Shown piece by piece: positions 15,523 through 23,587 of a stretch of 35,931 nucleotides of DNA. A program made the translations under genes and the position numbers. Under the pieces are notes generated by a model. The model was not told where the DNA came from. It did no database searches and saw only the letters and a program-made list of their open reading frames with translations. The stretch's first letter is position 1. Each line of letters starts with the position of its first letter. Origin of the DNA: Acidobacteriota bacterium (GTDB lineage: Bacteria > Acidobacteriota > Terriglobia > Bryobacterales > Bryobacteraceae). The stretch covers positions 1 to 35,931 of the forward strand of contig JAPKZA010000462.1 of NCBI GenBank assembly GCA_026394015.1, given 5' to 3'.

Positions 15523-15831
15523 CTATTTCTTTTGCCCGTCGTGCTTCTGCTTCGCTAAATCCCGGCTAATGTTGTCCTGCCGCGCCTCAATCCGCGCCCG
15601 CTCCACCGCGCTCAGTCCGCCGCCGTCCACCCGATCCTGCTTCACTTTCTGATCCAGGTTCCGCTGCCGAGCCAGTAGCCGAGCCGCTTCCTTATCAGTC
15701 AACTCGCCGCTCTTCCCCCCTTGCCGCGTCCGCGCCTTCTGCCGGTCCTCCCGGTTCTCAATCCGCTGCCCCAAGGCTCCCGTCATTCCGACCGCCAACG
15801 CCAGCGCTCCTGCTAAAAATATAGATTTCAT
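15523..15831 (-). CDS. Small secreted hypothetical protein
   Basis: A 102-residue protein from ATG 15831; a second ATG one codon upstream is also possible. An N-terminal signal peptide (KSIFLAGALALAVGMTGALG) is followed by a mature part very rich in Arg, Lys, Gln, Asp and Glu with repeating helical patterns (ENREDRQKARTRQ, LTDKEAARLLARQRNLDQ, LSAVERARIEARQDN). I associate small secreted proteins of this layout with acidobacteria; no function is known to me. No cysteines are present in the mature part. The mature region is predicted to be mostly helical and soluble. The gene is convergent with tonB, with two structured repeats between them. Confidence 0.72.
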   Translation of the reverse strand: MKSIFLAGALALAVGMTGALGQRIENREDRQKARTRQGGKSGELTDKEAARLLARQRNLDQKVKQDRVDGGGLSAVERARIEARQDNISRDLAKQKHDGQKK

Positions 15832-15887
15832 CATGCTTCCCTAAACGCAAACTCGAAATAAGAGTTGCGGCAGTATCCTGGTATCTG

Positions 15888-16169
15888 ATGTCTGCAAAAC
15901 TTTTTTGGGCCCTCACAGCCTATGCCCTACTCGCCCTCGTCGCGGCCATCGTACTCACCGAACCCCGCCTCAAGGCCGGCGTCCTCGTCCTCATGGCCGC
16001 CCTCGCCGCCAAAACTTGGATAGGGGAACTCAAAAGCGCACAGGCCGCGCAGGAACGGCTCGAGCGGGCGAGGAACTCGCCCATCCTGCCGGGCCGAAGC
16101 GAGTCCGGTGTGCGCGTCCTCAAAAGCCGCTCCGAGCAAAAAGAGCAACAATCCAATCCCCTCGAGTAG
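15888..16169 (+). CDS. Small membrane protein whose C-terminal half is encoded by a structured repeat
   Basis: A 93-residue frame: two hydrophobic segments (LFWALTAYALLALVAAIVL and AGVLVLMAALAAKTWI) suggest two membrane helices. From about residue 49 the protein is encoded by an 80-bp GCGCACA repeat (16036-16115) that reads KSAQAAQERLERARNSPILP and onward without a stop. The original gene was probably shorter, or its C-terminus was replaced by the repeat insertion. I do not recognise a family. Whether the extended protein is made is unknown. Confidence 0.55.
   Translation: MSAKLFWALTAYALLALVAAIVLTEPRLKAGVLVLMAALAAKTWIGELKSAQAAQERLERARNSPILPGRSESGVRVLKSRSEQKEQQSNPLE
16036..16115 (+). repeat. 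GCGCACA repeat, 80-bp long form, inside a coding frame
   Basis: This long form has the outer arms GCGCACA/TGTGCGC, two GGCC boxes, and the inner hairpin GGGCGAG-GAA-CTCGCCC. It reads through in frame in the membrane protein gene at 15888-16169. Its middle stem differs in sequence from the copies at 28546 and 29661 (GCAGG pairing with CCTGC here). Confidence 0.9.
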
Positions 16170-16616
16170 TCCCCTGGGGTCAGTACTCCCCTCATTTGCG
16201 CTATTTTTTGCTCCATCCGGCCTACCATCATCTAGGGTGAAATTGTCCCCTTAAGTCAGCACTCTTGCGGGCAGGGATTCGTCCCCTGAGCTGGTACGAT
16301 CGCCTTAGTTACTGATGTTCCTGTACTGGCTGTTCCGCTTTGAAACTCCGTAGTGCCGATGTGGGATCGAAGTCGGGAGTCGCTGTTCCATCTTGGAACA
16401 GGCTTCCTGTTTTACCTCAGTCCCACCCACGCGCCAGGAATTCTCGTCGGAACTACTAAGTATCGATTTATCAATACGTTGGCATCGACTCCCATGAGCA
16501 CCTTACCTAACTCCCAGCTTTCGACCCTACAGTGGTCCCCCGGATGCACTACAGAAGATGTGCCCGCGCCAGTTCAGCGCAGCAAAAATCCCAATCGAAA
16601 GCCCGAGGAAAGTCCG
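16170..16616 (+). other. Long region upstream of the sigma factor gene, with one hairpin
   Basis: No gene is supported in these 447 bases. There are two loosely similar motifs (GTCAGTACTC near 16190 and GTCAGCACTC near 16255) and a perfect inverted repeat CTGTTCC-ATCTT-GGAACAG at 16383-16401. The sigma factor frame is open leftward to 16353, but that extension has no homology I can recognise and lies before a good Shine-Dalgarno sequence at about 16605. The stretch may be a long leader or a decayed region. Confidence 0.4.
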
Positions 16617-17369
16617 ATGACCACCGCCACCGCTCCCACTGAGCCGATCAATAACGCAAAGCGCGACGCCATCATTCTGGAACACCTGTCGCTCGTCAAA
16701 GCGATCGCTGTTCGCGTTTACGAGAACCTACCCGTCCACGTCGATCTCGATGACCTCGTTCACGCCGGCATCCTCGGCCTCTTCGATGCCGCCACCAAAT
16801 TCGACGACCAAAAGATGGTCTCCTTCTCCAGCTACGCCAAGCATCGTATCAAAGGCGCCATCCTCGACAGCCTCCGCCAGTTGGATTGGGCCAGCCGCGA
16901 CCTCCGACGTCGCCACAAACAAATCGAAAACGCCACTCGGGATTTGACCGGCGAACTGCAGCGCTCTCCGTCGGAAGCCGAACTCGCCCAGCGTATGGGC
17001 GTCGAAGTAGACCGCTGGCGCCAAATGGTGCTCGACCTCAGAAACGTCGGGCTCGTCTCCGCCTCCAGCCGCCCCGCCGAGCAGGAAGACATGCCCGCTC
17101 CTGACTTTCCCGCCAAAGCCGAAAGCCAGCCGGATCGCATCTGCGCCCACGAAGAACTCCGCGGCGTCCTCTCCACCGCGGTGAAAACCCTACCGGAACG
17201 CTATCAGAAGGTCGTCTTCCTCTACTACTCCAACGAACTGACGATGAAAGAGATCGGCGGCATGTTGGGCATCAACGAAAGCCGCGTCTCCCAGATTCAC
17301 AAAACCGCCCTCGAGAAAATGGCCTATGTCCTCCAGGAAGCCGGCATCAGCTCCAGCCGAGCCTTCTAA
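16617..17369 (+). CDS. fliA: FliA/WhiG-type sigma factor (sigma-28)
   Basis: An alternative sigma factor that directs RNA polymerase to late flagellar and chemotaxis promoters. The 250-residue protein has region 2 (SLVKAIAVRVYENLPVHVDL; LVHAGILGLFDAATKFD; FSSYAKHRIKGAILDSLR), region 3 (SPSEAELAQRMGVEVDRW) and region 4 (LPERYQKVVFLYYSNELTM; IGGMLGINESRVSQIHKTAL). The DWASRDLRRR segment is typical of sigma-28. ATG 16617 was chosen for the GAGGAAAG sequence just upstream; the open frame extends to 16353 without family similarity. A FlgM-like anti-sigma factor and flagellar hook genes lie at 23226-26390, consistent with a flagellar role. The gene ends two bases before the convergent sppA stop, with no terminator between. 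Confidence 0.85.
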   Translation: MTTATAPTEPINNAKRDAIILEHLSLVKAIAVRVYENLPVHVDLDDLVHAGILGLFDAATKFDDQKMVSFSSYAKHRIKGAILDSLRQLDWASRDLRRRHKQIENATRDLTGELQRSPSEAELAQRMGVEVDRWRQMVLDLRNVGLVSASSRPAEQEDMPAPDFPAKAESQPDRICAHEELRGVLSTAVKTLPERYQKVVFLYYSNELTMKEIGGMLGINESRVSQIHKTALEKMAYVLQEAGISSSRAF

Positions 17370-17371
17370 AC

Positions 17372-19102
17372 CTACCGCACCGAAATTCGATAAGGCATCA
17401 GCTTCATCATCCCGCCGGTCTGCCATAGTTCCATCGGCAACCCCCCGGTAAACTCCGCCACCACCTTCTTCGCCATCCGGGCTTCACTCGATCCGCTCTG
17501 GCTCTGACTCAACAACTGCTCAAGCAGCGATCGCTTCCGCGGAAACACGACTAACCGCACCTTCTCCGTCTTGGCAATCTTCGCCCGCTCTTTCACCATC
17601 TCTACCGCCCGGTCCAGCCCCCCCAACTCATCCACCAACGAACGGTCCTTCGCCTGGCTCCCCAGCCATACCCGTCCCTGCGCCAACTCGTCAATCTCCG
17701 CATACTTCTTCTTCCGGCTCTCCGCCACAATCCCCACAAAAGTCTTATAAATCTCGTCGACGCCTTCGCGAAGCTTTTTCCGCCCTCCCGGCGTCAGCTC
17801 GTAATACTCAGAATCAATCGCCGCGTTCTGACCCCGCTGAATCAAATCCTTCGTCACCCCCAGCTTGTCGTACAACCCCTTCAGGTTCACCTTCCCATAA
17901 ATCACCCCGATCGAACCCGTAATCGTGTTCGGATACGCCAGCACCGGATCCCCCGTCATCGAGATGTAGTACCCGCCCGACGCCGCCACATCCGACATCG
18001 AAATCACCATCGGCTTCTTCTTGCTCAGCAGCTTCACCTCTCGCAAAATCTCATCGGAAGCCACCGCATCGCCACCCGGCGAATCCACCCGCAAAATCAC
18101 CCCCTGAATCGATTCGTCCGCCCCCACCTCCCGCAAAACCTTCACCGAATTCGCTACCGTGATCGAACTATCCTCTCCAAACGCATCCCCGCTCGATCCC
18201 CCCCGCACAATCGTCCCGTCGCTCACGATAATCGCGATCTTCGTCTTGCCCTCGGCCCCTCCCGCCTTCAGGTAGTCCGTCCAAGCCACCCGTTTCACCT
18301 CCGCCCCACCGATCGCCTTCTTCACCTCGTCAAAAAACTGGTCTTCATAAATTACCCCATCAATCAGCTTCAGCTTCTGCGCCTGCTCGGCCAGAAACGG
18401 ACCCTCGTCAATCACCGCCTTCGCCTGCTCCACGGACATCTTGCGCGCCCCCCCAATCGTCTCCACCAAGTGCCCATACAAGCCGTCCAACACCGAGTTC
18501 AAAACCTCCCGCGTCTCCGGCGTCATCCCCGTTCGGGTATACGTATCCAGCGCGTCTTTGTACTTGCCCGCGTGCTCGGCCTCCATTTTGGCCCCCAACT
18601 TGTCGAGCGCCCCCTTGAAGTACGTCACCTCCGCCCGCACCCCCTTCATGTCCAACATGTCCTCCGGGACCATGTAGATCTTATCCGCGGCCGTCGCCAG
18701 GTAATACTCCGGCGTCCGTGGCGCGCGCAAAAAAACCAGCAGCGGCTTCCCCGACTTCTTGAACTCCAGCAAATCCCCCCGTAACTCCTGTAACTTCGCC
18801 CAACCCACCACCATGCCCCGCGGCATCAAAACCACCGCCTTAATCTTCGGGTCCACCGCCGCCCGCTTCAATCCCTGCCAAACATCAATCACCGTCACCG
18901 AAGGAGCCTGCGGCAGAAACGGCAAGCCCATGTCCAGCCCCGCCTTCTCCGGCAACTCCCCCTCCAACCGCAAAATCAACGTCCCGTCCTTGGCAATCGG
19001 CGGCTTACTGTCACCGAACTTGGCCATCGCCAAAGCGGCGATCACCACAAACATCCCCGCCAGCGCCAAGCCAACCACTAACCCAATAATGAATTTCTTC
19101 AT
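17372..19102 (-). CDS. sppA: Signal peptide peptidase SppA, 67-kDa type
   Basis: A 576-residue membrane-anchored serine protease that degrades cleaved signal peptides and short membrane remnants. The N-terminal anchor is at residues 3-28. Two tandem S49 domains are present; by comparison with the E. coli enzyme the catalytic dyad is K182 (GKYKDALDTY) in the N-terminal repeat and S375 (MSDVAASGGYYIS) in the C-terminal repeat. The conserved VDSPGG segment is at about 339-344, and TGSIGVI follows the serine. Its length fits the long, double-domain form. It is convergent with the sigma factor gene and lies just downstream of the TIM-barrel gene on the same strand (3 bp gap), so the two may be co-transcribed. 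Confidence 0.94.
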   Translation of the reverse strand: MKKFIIGLVVGLALAGMFVVIAALAMAKFGDSKPPIAKDGTLILRLEGELPEKAGLDMGLPFLPQAPSVTVIDVWQGLKRAAVDPKIKAVVLMPRGMVVGWAKLQELRGDLLEFKKSGKPLLVFLRAPRTPEYYLATAADKIYMVPEDMLDMKGVRAEVTYFKGALDKLGAKMEAEHAGKYKDALDTYTRTGMTPETREVLNSVLDGLYGHLVETIGGARKMSVEQAKAVIDEGPFLAEQAQKLKLIDGVIYEDQFFDEVKKAIGGAEVKRVAWTDYLKAGGAEGKTKIAIIVSDGTIVRGGSSGDAFGEDSSITVANSVKVLREVGADESIQGVILRVDSPGGDAVASDEILREVKLLSKKKPMVISMSDVAASGGYYISMTGDPVLAYPNTITGSIGVIYGKVNLKGLYDKLGVTKDLIQRGQNAAIDSEYYELTPGGRKKLREGVDEIYKTFVGIVAESRKKKYAEIDELAQGRVWLGSQAKDRSLVDELGGLDRAVEMVKERAKIAKTEKVRLVVFPRKRSLLEQLLSQSQSGSSEARMAKKVVAEFTGGLPMELWQTGGMMKLMPYRISVR

Positions 19103-19105
19103 GCT

Positions 19106-19981
19106 CTACTCGCCGTTCAAAATCAAATCCACCCGATTGCTCACTTCCCGCAAATACTTCGCATCGCCCCGCGCCAACTCCACCGTCGCGTAGCTCTGGT
19201 AACCAATCTCCCCAAAGGCCTTATGCACCTCCTTCCAATTCAGGTCCCCTTCCCGCAAATCCACAAACTCCGGCACCCGCTTCTTAATCAACACGTTGTT
19301 CTGGTTCTTAAAGTCCTTGAAATGAACCTTCGCAATCCGCTTGCCCAACGTCCGAATCCAATCCTGCGGATACCCGTAAAGCAGAATGTTCCCCACATCA
19401 AAGTAGGCCGCTACATACGGACTCTGAAACCCATCCACGTACTGGGCAAACTCCATCGGAGAAAGCAAAAATTTGTTCCAAACGTTCTCAATGCAGATCT
19501 TCACCTTCAGCTTCTCCGCCTTCGGAATCAGCTTCTTAATCTGCACGACGCTCCGAGCATAGGCGTCTTCGTATCGCACCGTGTCACTCACCACCGCCGG
19601 CACCAGCAACACCGTATCCGCACCCCACGCCGCCGCATTCTCTAAACTCGTCTCCATCCCCTTCATGCTCCGCGCCACCGCCGACGCATCCGGCGACGAA
19701 AGCGGATAGTTCCAATGCGCCATATTCATCACCGAGTGAATCTTCATCCCGGTCTGCTCGGACGCCTTCCGCAACGCATCCACCTCGGCCGGATCTTCCA
19801 GCGTCTGGCCCTCCACCGCATCGAACCCCACGTCCTTCGCCATCTGAAGCTTTTCCCGATAGGTCAGCTTCTCGGGCATCATCGAAACTAAAACACCTTT
19901 CTTGATAGGAAGCCGATTGGCCGCCGCCAACGGAGTCGCGGCCAGAGCCGCCGTCGTGCTGAGGAGAGATCGCCGAGTCAT
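19106..19981 (-). CDS. Exported sugar phosphate isomerase/epimerase-like TIM-barrel protein
   Basis: A 291-residue protein of the xylose isomerase-like TIM barrel family, close to hydroxypyruvate isomerase-like proteins. The N-terminus TRRSLLSTTAALAATPLAAA is a Tat-type signal with an RR pair. Acidic and His residues expected to bind metal occur in FDAVEGQTLEDP, KICIENVWNKF, AAYFDVGN, VHFKDFK and ATVELARGD. I start at ATG 19981. The open frame continues to 20140, but that part only translates the repeat array (periodic NTRTTDP units). Exported proteins of this family are frequent in acidobacteria and planctomycetes; substrates are mostly unknown. The gene diverges from the PmoA-like gene. Confidence 0.85.
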   Translation of the reverse strand: MTRRSLLSTTAALAATPLAAANRLPIKKGVLVSMMPEKLTYREKLQMAKDVGFDAVEGQTLEDPAEVDALRKASEQTGMKIHSVMNMAHWNYPLSSPDASAVARSMKGMETSLENAAAWGADTVLLVPAVVSDTVRYEDAYARSVVQIKKLIPKAEKLKVKICIENVWNKFLLSPMEFAQYVDGFQSPYVAAYFDVGNILLYGYPQDWIRTLGKRIAKVHFKDFKNQNNVLIKKRVPEFVDLREGDLNWKEVHKAFGEIGYQSYATVELARGDAKYLREVSNRVDLILNGE

Positions 19982-20008
19982 GGTTCGATCATATCGCTTC
20001 TGCAGAAA

Positions 20009-20173
20009 GCGCACAGGACGAACCGGGTCCGTTGTGCGCGTGTTCCTCCAAGAGCGCACAGGCCGAACCGGGTCCGTTGTGCGCGTGTTCCTCCAAGAGC
20101 GCACAGGCCGAAGCGGGTCCGTTGTGCGCGTGTTCCTCAAGAGCGCACAGGCCGAAGCGGGTCCGTTGTGCGC
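20009..20173 (+). repeat. Tandem array of four GCGCACA short-form repeats
   Basis: Four 31-bp cores lie at 20009-20039, 20054-20084, 20099-20129 and 20143-20173, with periods of 45, 45 and 44 bp. The spacers (GTGTTCCTCCAAGA and similar) are themselves the family's 3' tail, so the unit being amplified is core plus tail. The array fills the intergenic region between two divergent genes (19981 and 20205). Differences between units are one or two bases (for example AACCGGG against AAGCGGG), suggesting recent amplification. Because the spacers are nearly identical and short, it is not a CRISPR array. Confidence 0.92.
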
Positions 20174-20204
20174 GTCTTACTTAGGAGACATCATCTGTGG
20201 TGAA

Positions 20205-21161
20205 ATGACGGTGATGCATTTCCGTCTCGGACTCCTCGCCCTCGCCCTCGCGGCCGCCTCCTTCGCGCAAGTGAAATTGAAGCAAACCACCGATCGTATC
20301 TCGGTCGAAATCGATGGGAAACCCTTCACTGAATTCTTCATCGGAACAGACGTTCCGAAACCCTACCTCCACCCCCTCCGCACCGCCGGTGGCAAAAACG
20401 TCTCCCGCTCCTTCCCCATGGACGTCGTCGAAGGCGAAGCCAAGGATCACCCCCACCACCGAGGCCTCTGGTTCACCCACGGCCTCGTCAACGAAATCGA
20501 CTTCTGGGCCAACGAAAAAAACCAGAAAGGCGCCGGAACCAACGGCCGGGGCGTCGTCGTCACCCGCCGCATCACCGCCGTCGAAAGCGGCAAAAAGAAG
20601 GGCACCATCGGAGCCAACTTCGCCTGGCAGGATCTCAAAGGCAACACCGTCCTCGACGAAGTCCGCACCATGACCTTCTACTCCCATCCCACCGAACGCT
20701 GGATCGACTTCGACATCACCCTCACCGCCGCCGCCCCCGTCACCTTCGGCGACACCAAAGAAGGGATGTTCGCCATCCGTCTCACCACCGATCTCGAAGA
20801 AAAACACACCGGAAAAATGCGCACCGCGGACGGCAAAATCGGTGAAAAGGCCGTCTGGGGCAAGCGGTCACCCTGGGTCGACTACGCCGGCACCGTCGGC
20901 GGCGAAGCCCTCGGCGTTGCCATTTTCGATCATCCTACGAACCCCCGCCACCCGACATACTGGCACTCGCGCTCCTACGGCCTCTTCGCCGCCAACCCCT
21001 TCGGCGTCCACGACTTCGAAAACGACAAAACCAAAAACGGCGAAATGAAGCTCGCCCCCGGCGAAAAACTCCGCTTCCGCTACCGCCTCGTCATCCACCC
21101 CGGCGACGCCGACTCCGCCAAGTTAGCCGACAACTACAAAAAGTGGGCCGCCGCCAAGTAA
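20205..21161 (+). CDS. PmoA-like protein (DUF6807)
   Basis: A 318-residue exported protein of the DUF6807 family, annotated PmoA-like in many genomes although unrelated to methane monooxygenase. The signal peptide is HFRLGLLALALAAASFA. Family landmarks are EIDGKPFTEFFIG, KPYLHPLRTAGG, DHPHHRGLWFTHG, the acidic NEIDFW, and the C-terminal NPRHPTYWHSRSYGLFAANP. The HPHHRG cluster is strongly conserved, but I know no proven activity. ATG 20205 or ATG 20214 may start the protein; both begin after the repeat array. A longer frame to 19902 only reads through the repeats and is rejected. Confidence 0.87.
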   Translation: MTVMHFRLGLLALALAAASFAQVKLKQTTDRISVEIDGKPFTEFFIGTDVPKPYLHPLRTAGGKNVSRSFPMDVVEGEAKDHPHHRGLWFTHGLVNEIDFWANEKNQKGAGTNGRGVVVTRRITAVESGKKKGTIGANFAWQDLKGNTVLDEVRTMTFYSHPTERWIDFDITLTAAAPVTFGDTKEGMFAIRLTTDLEEKHTGKMRTADGKIGEKAVWGKRSPWVDYAGTVGGEALGVAIFDHPTNPRHPTYWHSRSYGLFAANPFGVHDFENDKTKNGEMKLAPGEKLRFRYRLVIHPGDADSAKLADNYKKWAAAK

Positions 21162-21166
21162 GTAAG

Positions 21167-21802
21167 TCACTCGGGCCGAAGCACCAGCGTCACCACGCCT
21201 CGGCCCTCCACCACTGAACCCGCTGCCAGTCGCAGCGGTTCCCCGAGCAACAACCATTGCGAATCGCGACGCAACCCCCACACCAGCGGCGACGACCCGA
21301 TCCACAGCTTCCCCGGCCTGTCCACTCGCACCGCCACCACCGAAACCGGTCGCCCAATCACCGTCCCAGCCTGCACCACTAAGCTCCCACCCGCCGGACG
21401 CACCCCCGCCCGCCATCGGGAAAACGAAAAATCCGGCGGCTTCAAATACACCGGATCCCCCTCCGGCGCACCCCCCTCCACCCATTCCGCAATCCGTACA
21501 ATCTCCTCCTGAGTCAGCGAAAAATCATTCGAAAATTCGCCATATCCCTTCGCCGCCGGCCACGGAGGCATCTGCCGTTGCAGCACCGCCTCTTTGATCG
21601 CCACCGCCCACGGCTTCACCGCCGAAAAACTGCCCAACGCCATCGGCCCCCTGCCACCTTCCTGATGGCACCCCACGCAACGCTTCTCGAAGATCCGAGA
21701 AATCTCCCGCGTCCACGTCAGCTTCGTCGAAACCACATCGTGGCCCCACAACAGCCCCGTCGACAGAACCGCTCCCACCACCAACCAATAAATCCTAGTC
21801 AC
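21167..21802 (-). CDS. Exported c-type haem protein
   Basis: A 211-residue protein with an N-terminal signal sequence (IYWLVVGAVLSTGLLWG) and one haem c motif C42-V-G-C45-H46. The neighbouring GRGPMALGSFSAVKPWA and RQMPPWPAAKGYGEF segments match those of the larger gene upstream, whose haem motif has the same context (APMSLLSYKG, RRMPPWPAD). The second half is beta-rich with no Cys and ends in a repeating Val/Arg/Gly pattern. The start overlaps the end of the upstream gene by eight bases, so the two are expressed together. It probably works as an electron carrier in the periplasm. Confidence 0.78.
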   Translation of the reverse strand: MTRIYWLVVGAVLSTGLLWGHDVVSTKLTWTREISRIFEKRCVGCHQEGGRGPMALGSFSAVKPWAVAIKEAVLQRQMPPWPAAKGYGEFSNDFSLTQEEIVRIAEWVEGGAPEGDPVYLKPPDFSFSRWRAGVRPAGGSLVVQAGTVIGRPVSVVAVRVDRPGKLWIGSSPLVWGLRRDSQWLLLGEPLRLAAGSVVEGRGVVTLVLRPE

Positions 21803-23099
21803 CCGTCGTCTTCTTCTTCGGCGGCACCATCAAATCTCGTTCCGTCACGCCCGTCTTCACTGCCACGTCAAAGAACCCAATCATCATCTCTTCCCAGCTC
21901 TGCTCCCCAAAACGAACTGCCTTCGTCGGGTCCGGATTCGCCTTATTATTCGCCGAGTTGTCGAAATGCGCAATCGCCTGGATCTTAGTCCCCTTCGGCA
22001 TCACTTTCTCGCCTGCCGGCTCATAAATCAGCTGCCACGCGAAGTCATACCGCGGCACCTTCAGCAGAATCTCGCTCTCCCCGGTCGGATAGATCGCCCT
22101 GAATGCAAAGTCCTTCCCTCGTAAATGCATATGCGGCAGTAAAGAAGAAAGCGTAAATTCCTCATAAAGCGTCACCTCTCCCTTCACCTCATAGTTCGCC
22201 GCATTCGCCGGGATCTCAAATCGAGAATTCTGCGCCGCCAACGTCAAAACCCGCTCCTTCGGCGCCTGCTTCGCGAAAACGAGCCCGACTTTCGACACAT
22301 CTGTCTGCTCCTTCCCATTCGCCGTATAGTGCATTTGCAGAATGATGTCCGAACCCGCCGGCACCAGCCGCGCCTTTCCCGGCTCCAACAGCCGCGGCGG
22401 CATCCCCGGCGAATACGCCGTCAGCCACTGGCCACCAAATCCGTTCTCCCGCCGCTCCCGCCCCTGCGCATCCACCACCACCGGGGGGATATACGCCTCG
22501 CCCGGCTTGGCGTCCTTCAGCCAACGGCTCCCCGGCTGCCGTACAAACGCAATCACATGATGCAGAACCGCGCGGTTCCCCGGCCGTACCTCCGCCTGCT
22601 CCACCCAAACATCTTCTTTGTTCCCCACCGGAATCACGTAGTACGTGTATTCAATCGTCCCTTTGGCCGGAACCGTGATCGGCTTCGCCATCTCCAACAC
22701 CACGTCCGGCTTGCCAATGTTCCAGCCGTCCAAAAACGTCACCGGCTTCGGCGCGTCTTTCGCATTCCCCTCTTTCGCCCCCGCATCCGCCCACGCCACC
22801 AGCGTATCAATGTCGGCCTGCGGCATCGACCGGTCGTTCGCAAATTTGCCGAAATGCGGATCCGCCGGCCAAGGCGGCATCCGGCGGGAAACCACCGCCT
22901 CTTTTATCGCCTTCGCAAAGGGACGCGTACCCTTGTACGACAAAAGCGACATCGGCGCCGCCTCGCCCGCTCGATGGCAACTCTGGCAATTCCGCTGCAA
23001 AATCGGCAGCACATCCTTATGGAACGTCACTTGCTTAGGAATAGTCGCCGCCCAAACAGCGGACGTACCGAAGAGGAAGAGAAAGAGAGATCGCGTCAT
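21795..23099 (-). CDS. Cytochrome c domain fused to a copper monooxygenase-like (PHM/DBM) domain
   Basis: A 434-residue exported protein. After a signal peptide (SLFLFLFGTSAVWAA) there is one haem c motif, C38-Q-S-C41-H42, then RRMPPWPAD. The C-terminal two thirds resemble the copper type II ascorbate-dependent monooxygenase fold: H180-H181 in AVLHHVIAF, H257 in IILQMHYTANG, and H323/H325 in LLPHMHLRGKDF match the positions of copper-binding histidines. Such haem c/monooxygenase-like fusions are common in acidobacteria and planctomycetes, and the substrate is unknown. The fusion suggests that electrons reach the copper site through the haem rather than from ascorbate; that is inference. The gene diverges from flgM. 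Confidence 0.82.
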   Translation of the reverse strand: MTRSLFLFLFGTSAVWAATIPKQVTFHKDVLPILQRNCQSCHRAGEAAPMSLLSYKGTRPFAKAIKEAVVSRRMPPWPADPHFGKFANDRSMPQADIDTLVAWADAGAKEGNAKDAPKPVTFLDGWNIGKPDVVLEMAKPITVPAKGTIEYTYYVIPVGNKEDVWVEQAEVRPGNRAVLHHVIAFVRQPGSRWLKDAKPGEAYIPPVVVDAQGRERRENGFGGQWLTAYSPGMPPRLLEPGKARLVPAGSDIILQMHYTANGKEQTDVSKVGLVFAKQAPKERVLTLAAQNSRFEIPANAANYEVKGEVTLYEEFTLSSLLPHMHLRGKDFAFRAIYPTGESEILLKVPRYDFAWQLIYEPAGEKVMPKGTKIQAIAHFDNSANNKANPDPTKAVRFGEQSWEEMMIGFFDVAVKTGVTERDLMVPPKKKTTGD

Positions 23100-23158
23100 G
23101 AAAACCTACTATCCATCATACGGATGCAACCGACGATTAGTTCTACTGAAAAATACTC

Positions 23159-23185
23159 TCAGTTTTTGTGAGATCCTTCCGATAT
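23159..23185 (+). promoter_or_regulatory. Candidate FliA (sigma-28) promoter for flgM operon
   Basis: TCAGTTTT (23159-23166), an 11-base spacer and TCCGATAT (23178-23185) match the enterobacterial sigma-28 consensus TAAAGTTT-N11-GCCGATAA at 11 of 16 positions with exact spacing. It lies about 40 bases before flgM. A FliA-type sigma gene is present at 16617-17369. The consensus in this phylum is not known to me. Confidence 0.42.
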
Positions 23186-23225
23186 GGGTATTAAGGCGAA
23201 CTGGGTTTCAGCTTCGAGGTGAACA

Positions 23226-23567
23226 ATGAAAATCAATGATCTCTACTCCAGCTCGCAGGCCGCCGCGACCTATCAAAACCAAAACACGCAACGAGCGCAG
23301 GAAGCCGAAGGCGCGCAAGCGGCGAAATCAGCAACAAATACAACGGTTTCCAGCCCGAATTCCGGGTCTGACGAGGTCAGCCTGTCGAGTCTGGCCAACC
23401 TCCTGCAGGACGCCATCACCGAAACCCCCGAGCGGACCGCCTACCTCAAAAAGCTCTCGAGCCAATTCGAGGCCGGGACCTATAAGGTAGACGCTAGGCA
23501 AATCGCCAGTTCGCTGGTCGATGAGACGTTAGGTGCCCGCGGCACCAACGACGCCATCGGCGGCTAA
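23226..23567 (+). CDS. flgM: Anti-sigma-28 factor FlgM
   Basis: A 113-residue protein with a disordered Gln/Ala/Ser/Thr-rich N-terminus and a conserved C-terminal helical region: DEVSLSSLANLLQDAI, then ERTAYLKKLSSQFEAGTYKV followed by DARQIASSLVDETLG. This C-terminal segment is the sigma-binding part of FlgM, which holds FliA inactive until the hook-basal body is complete and FlgM is exported. A Shine-Dalgarno sequence GAGGTGA lies just before ATG 23226. It begins the operon flgM-flgN-flgK-flgL. The N-terminal extension is longer than in enterobacteria. Identity is well supported by domain pattern and neighbours. Confidence 0.85.
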   Translation: MKINDLYSSSQAAATYQNQNTQRAQEAEGAQAAKSATNTTVSSPNSGSDEVSLSSLANLLQDAITETPERTAYLKKLSSQFEAGTYKVDARQIASSLVDETLGARGTNDAIGG

Positions 23568-23587
23568 CCGCCACCCCAACAAAACCC

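Noticed and set aside
16383-16401. LexA or other SOS-type operator
   Set aside because: CTGTTCC-ATCTT-GGAACAG is a perfect dyad but does not match a LexA box I can name with confidence; left as an unassigned hairpin.
16353-16616. 88-residue N-terminal extension of the sigma factor
   Set aside because: No similarity to sigma-28 proteins, and a good Shine-Dalgarno sequence precedes ATG 16617.
19982-20140. N-terminal extension of the TIM-barrel gene with periodic NTRTTDP units
   Set aside because: The periodicity comes from translating the DNA repeat array; the Tat signal starting at 19981 gives the real start.
20009-20173. CRISPR array
   Set aside because: Spacers are only 13-14 bases, nearly identical to one another, and belong to the repeat unit; no cas genes are present.
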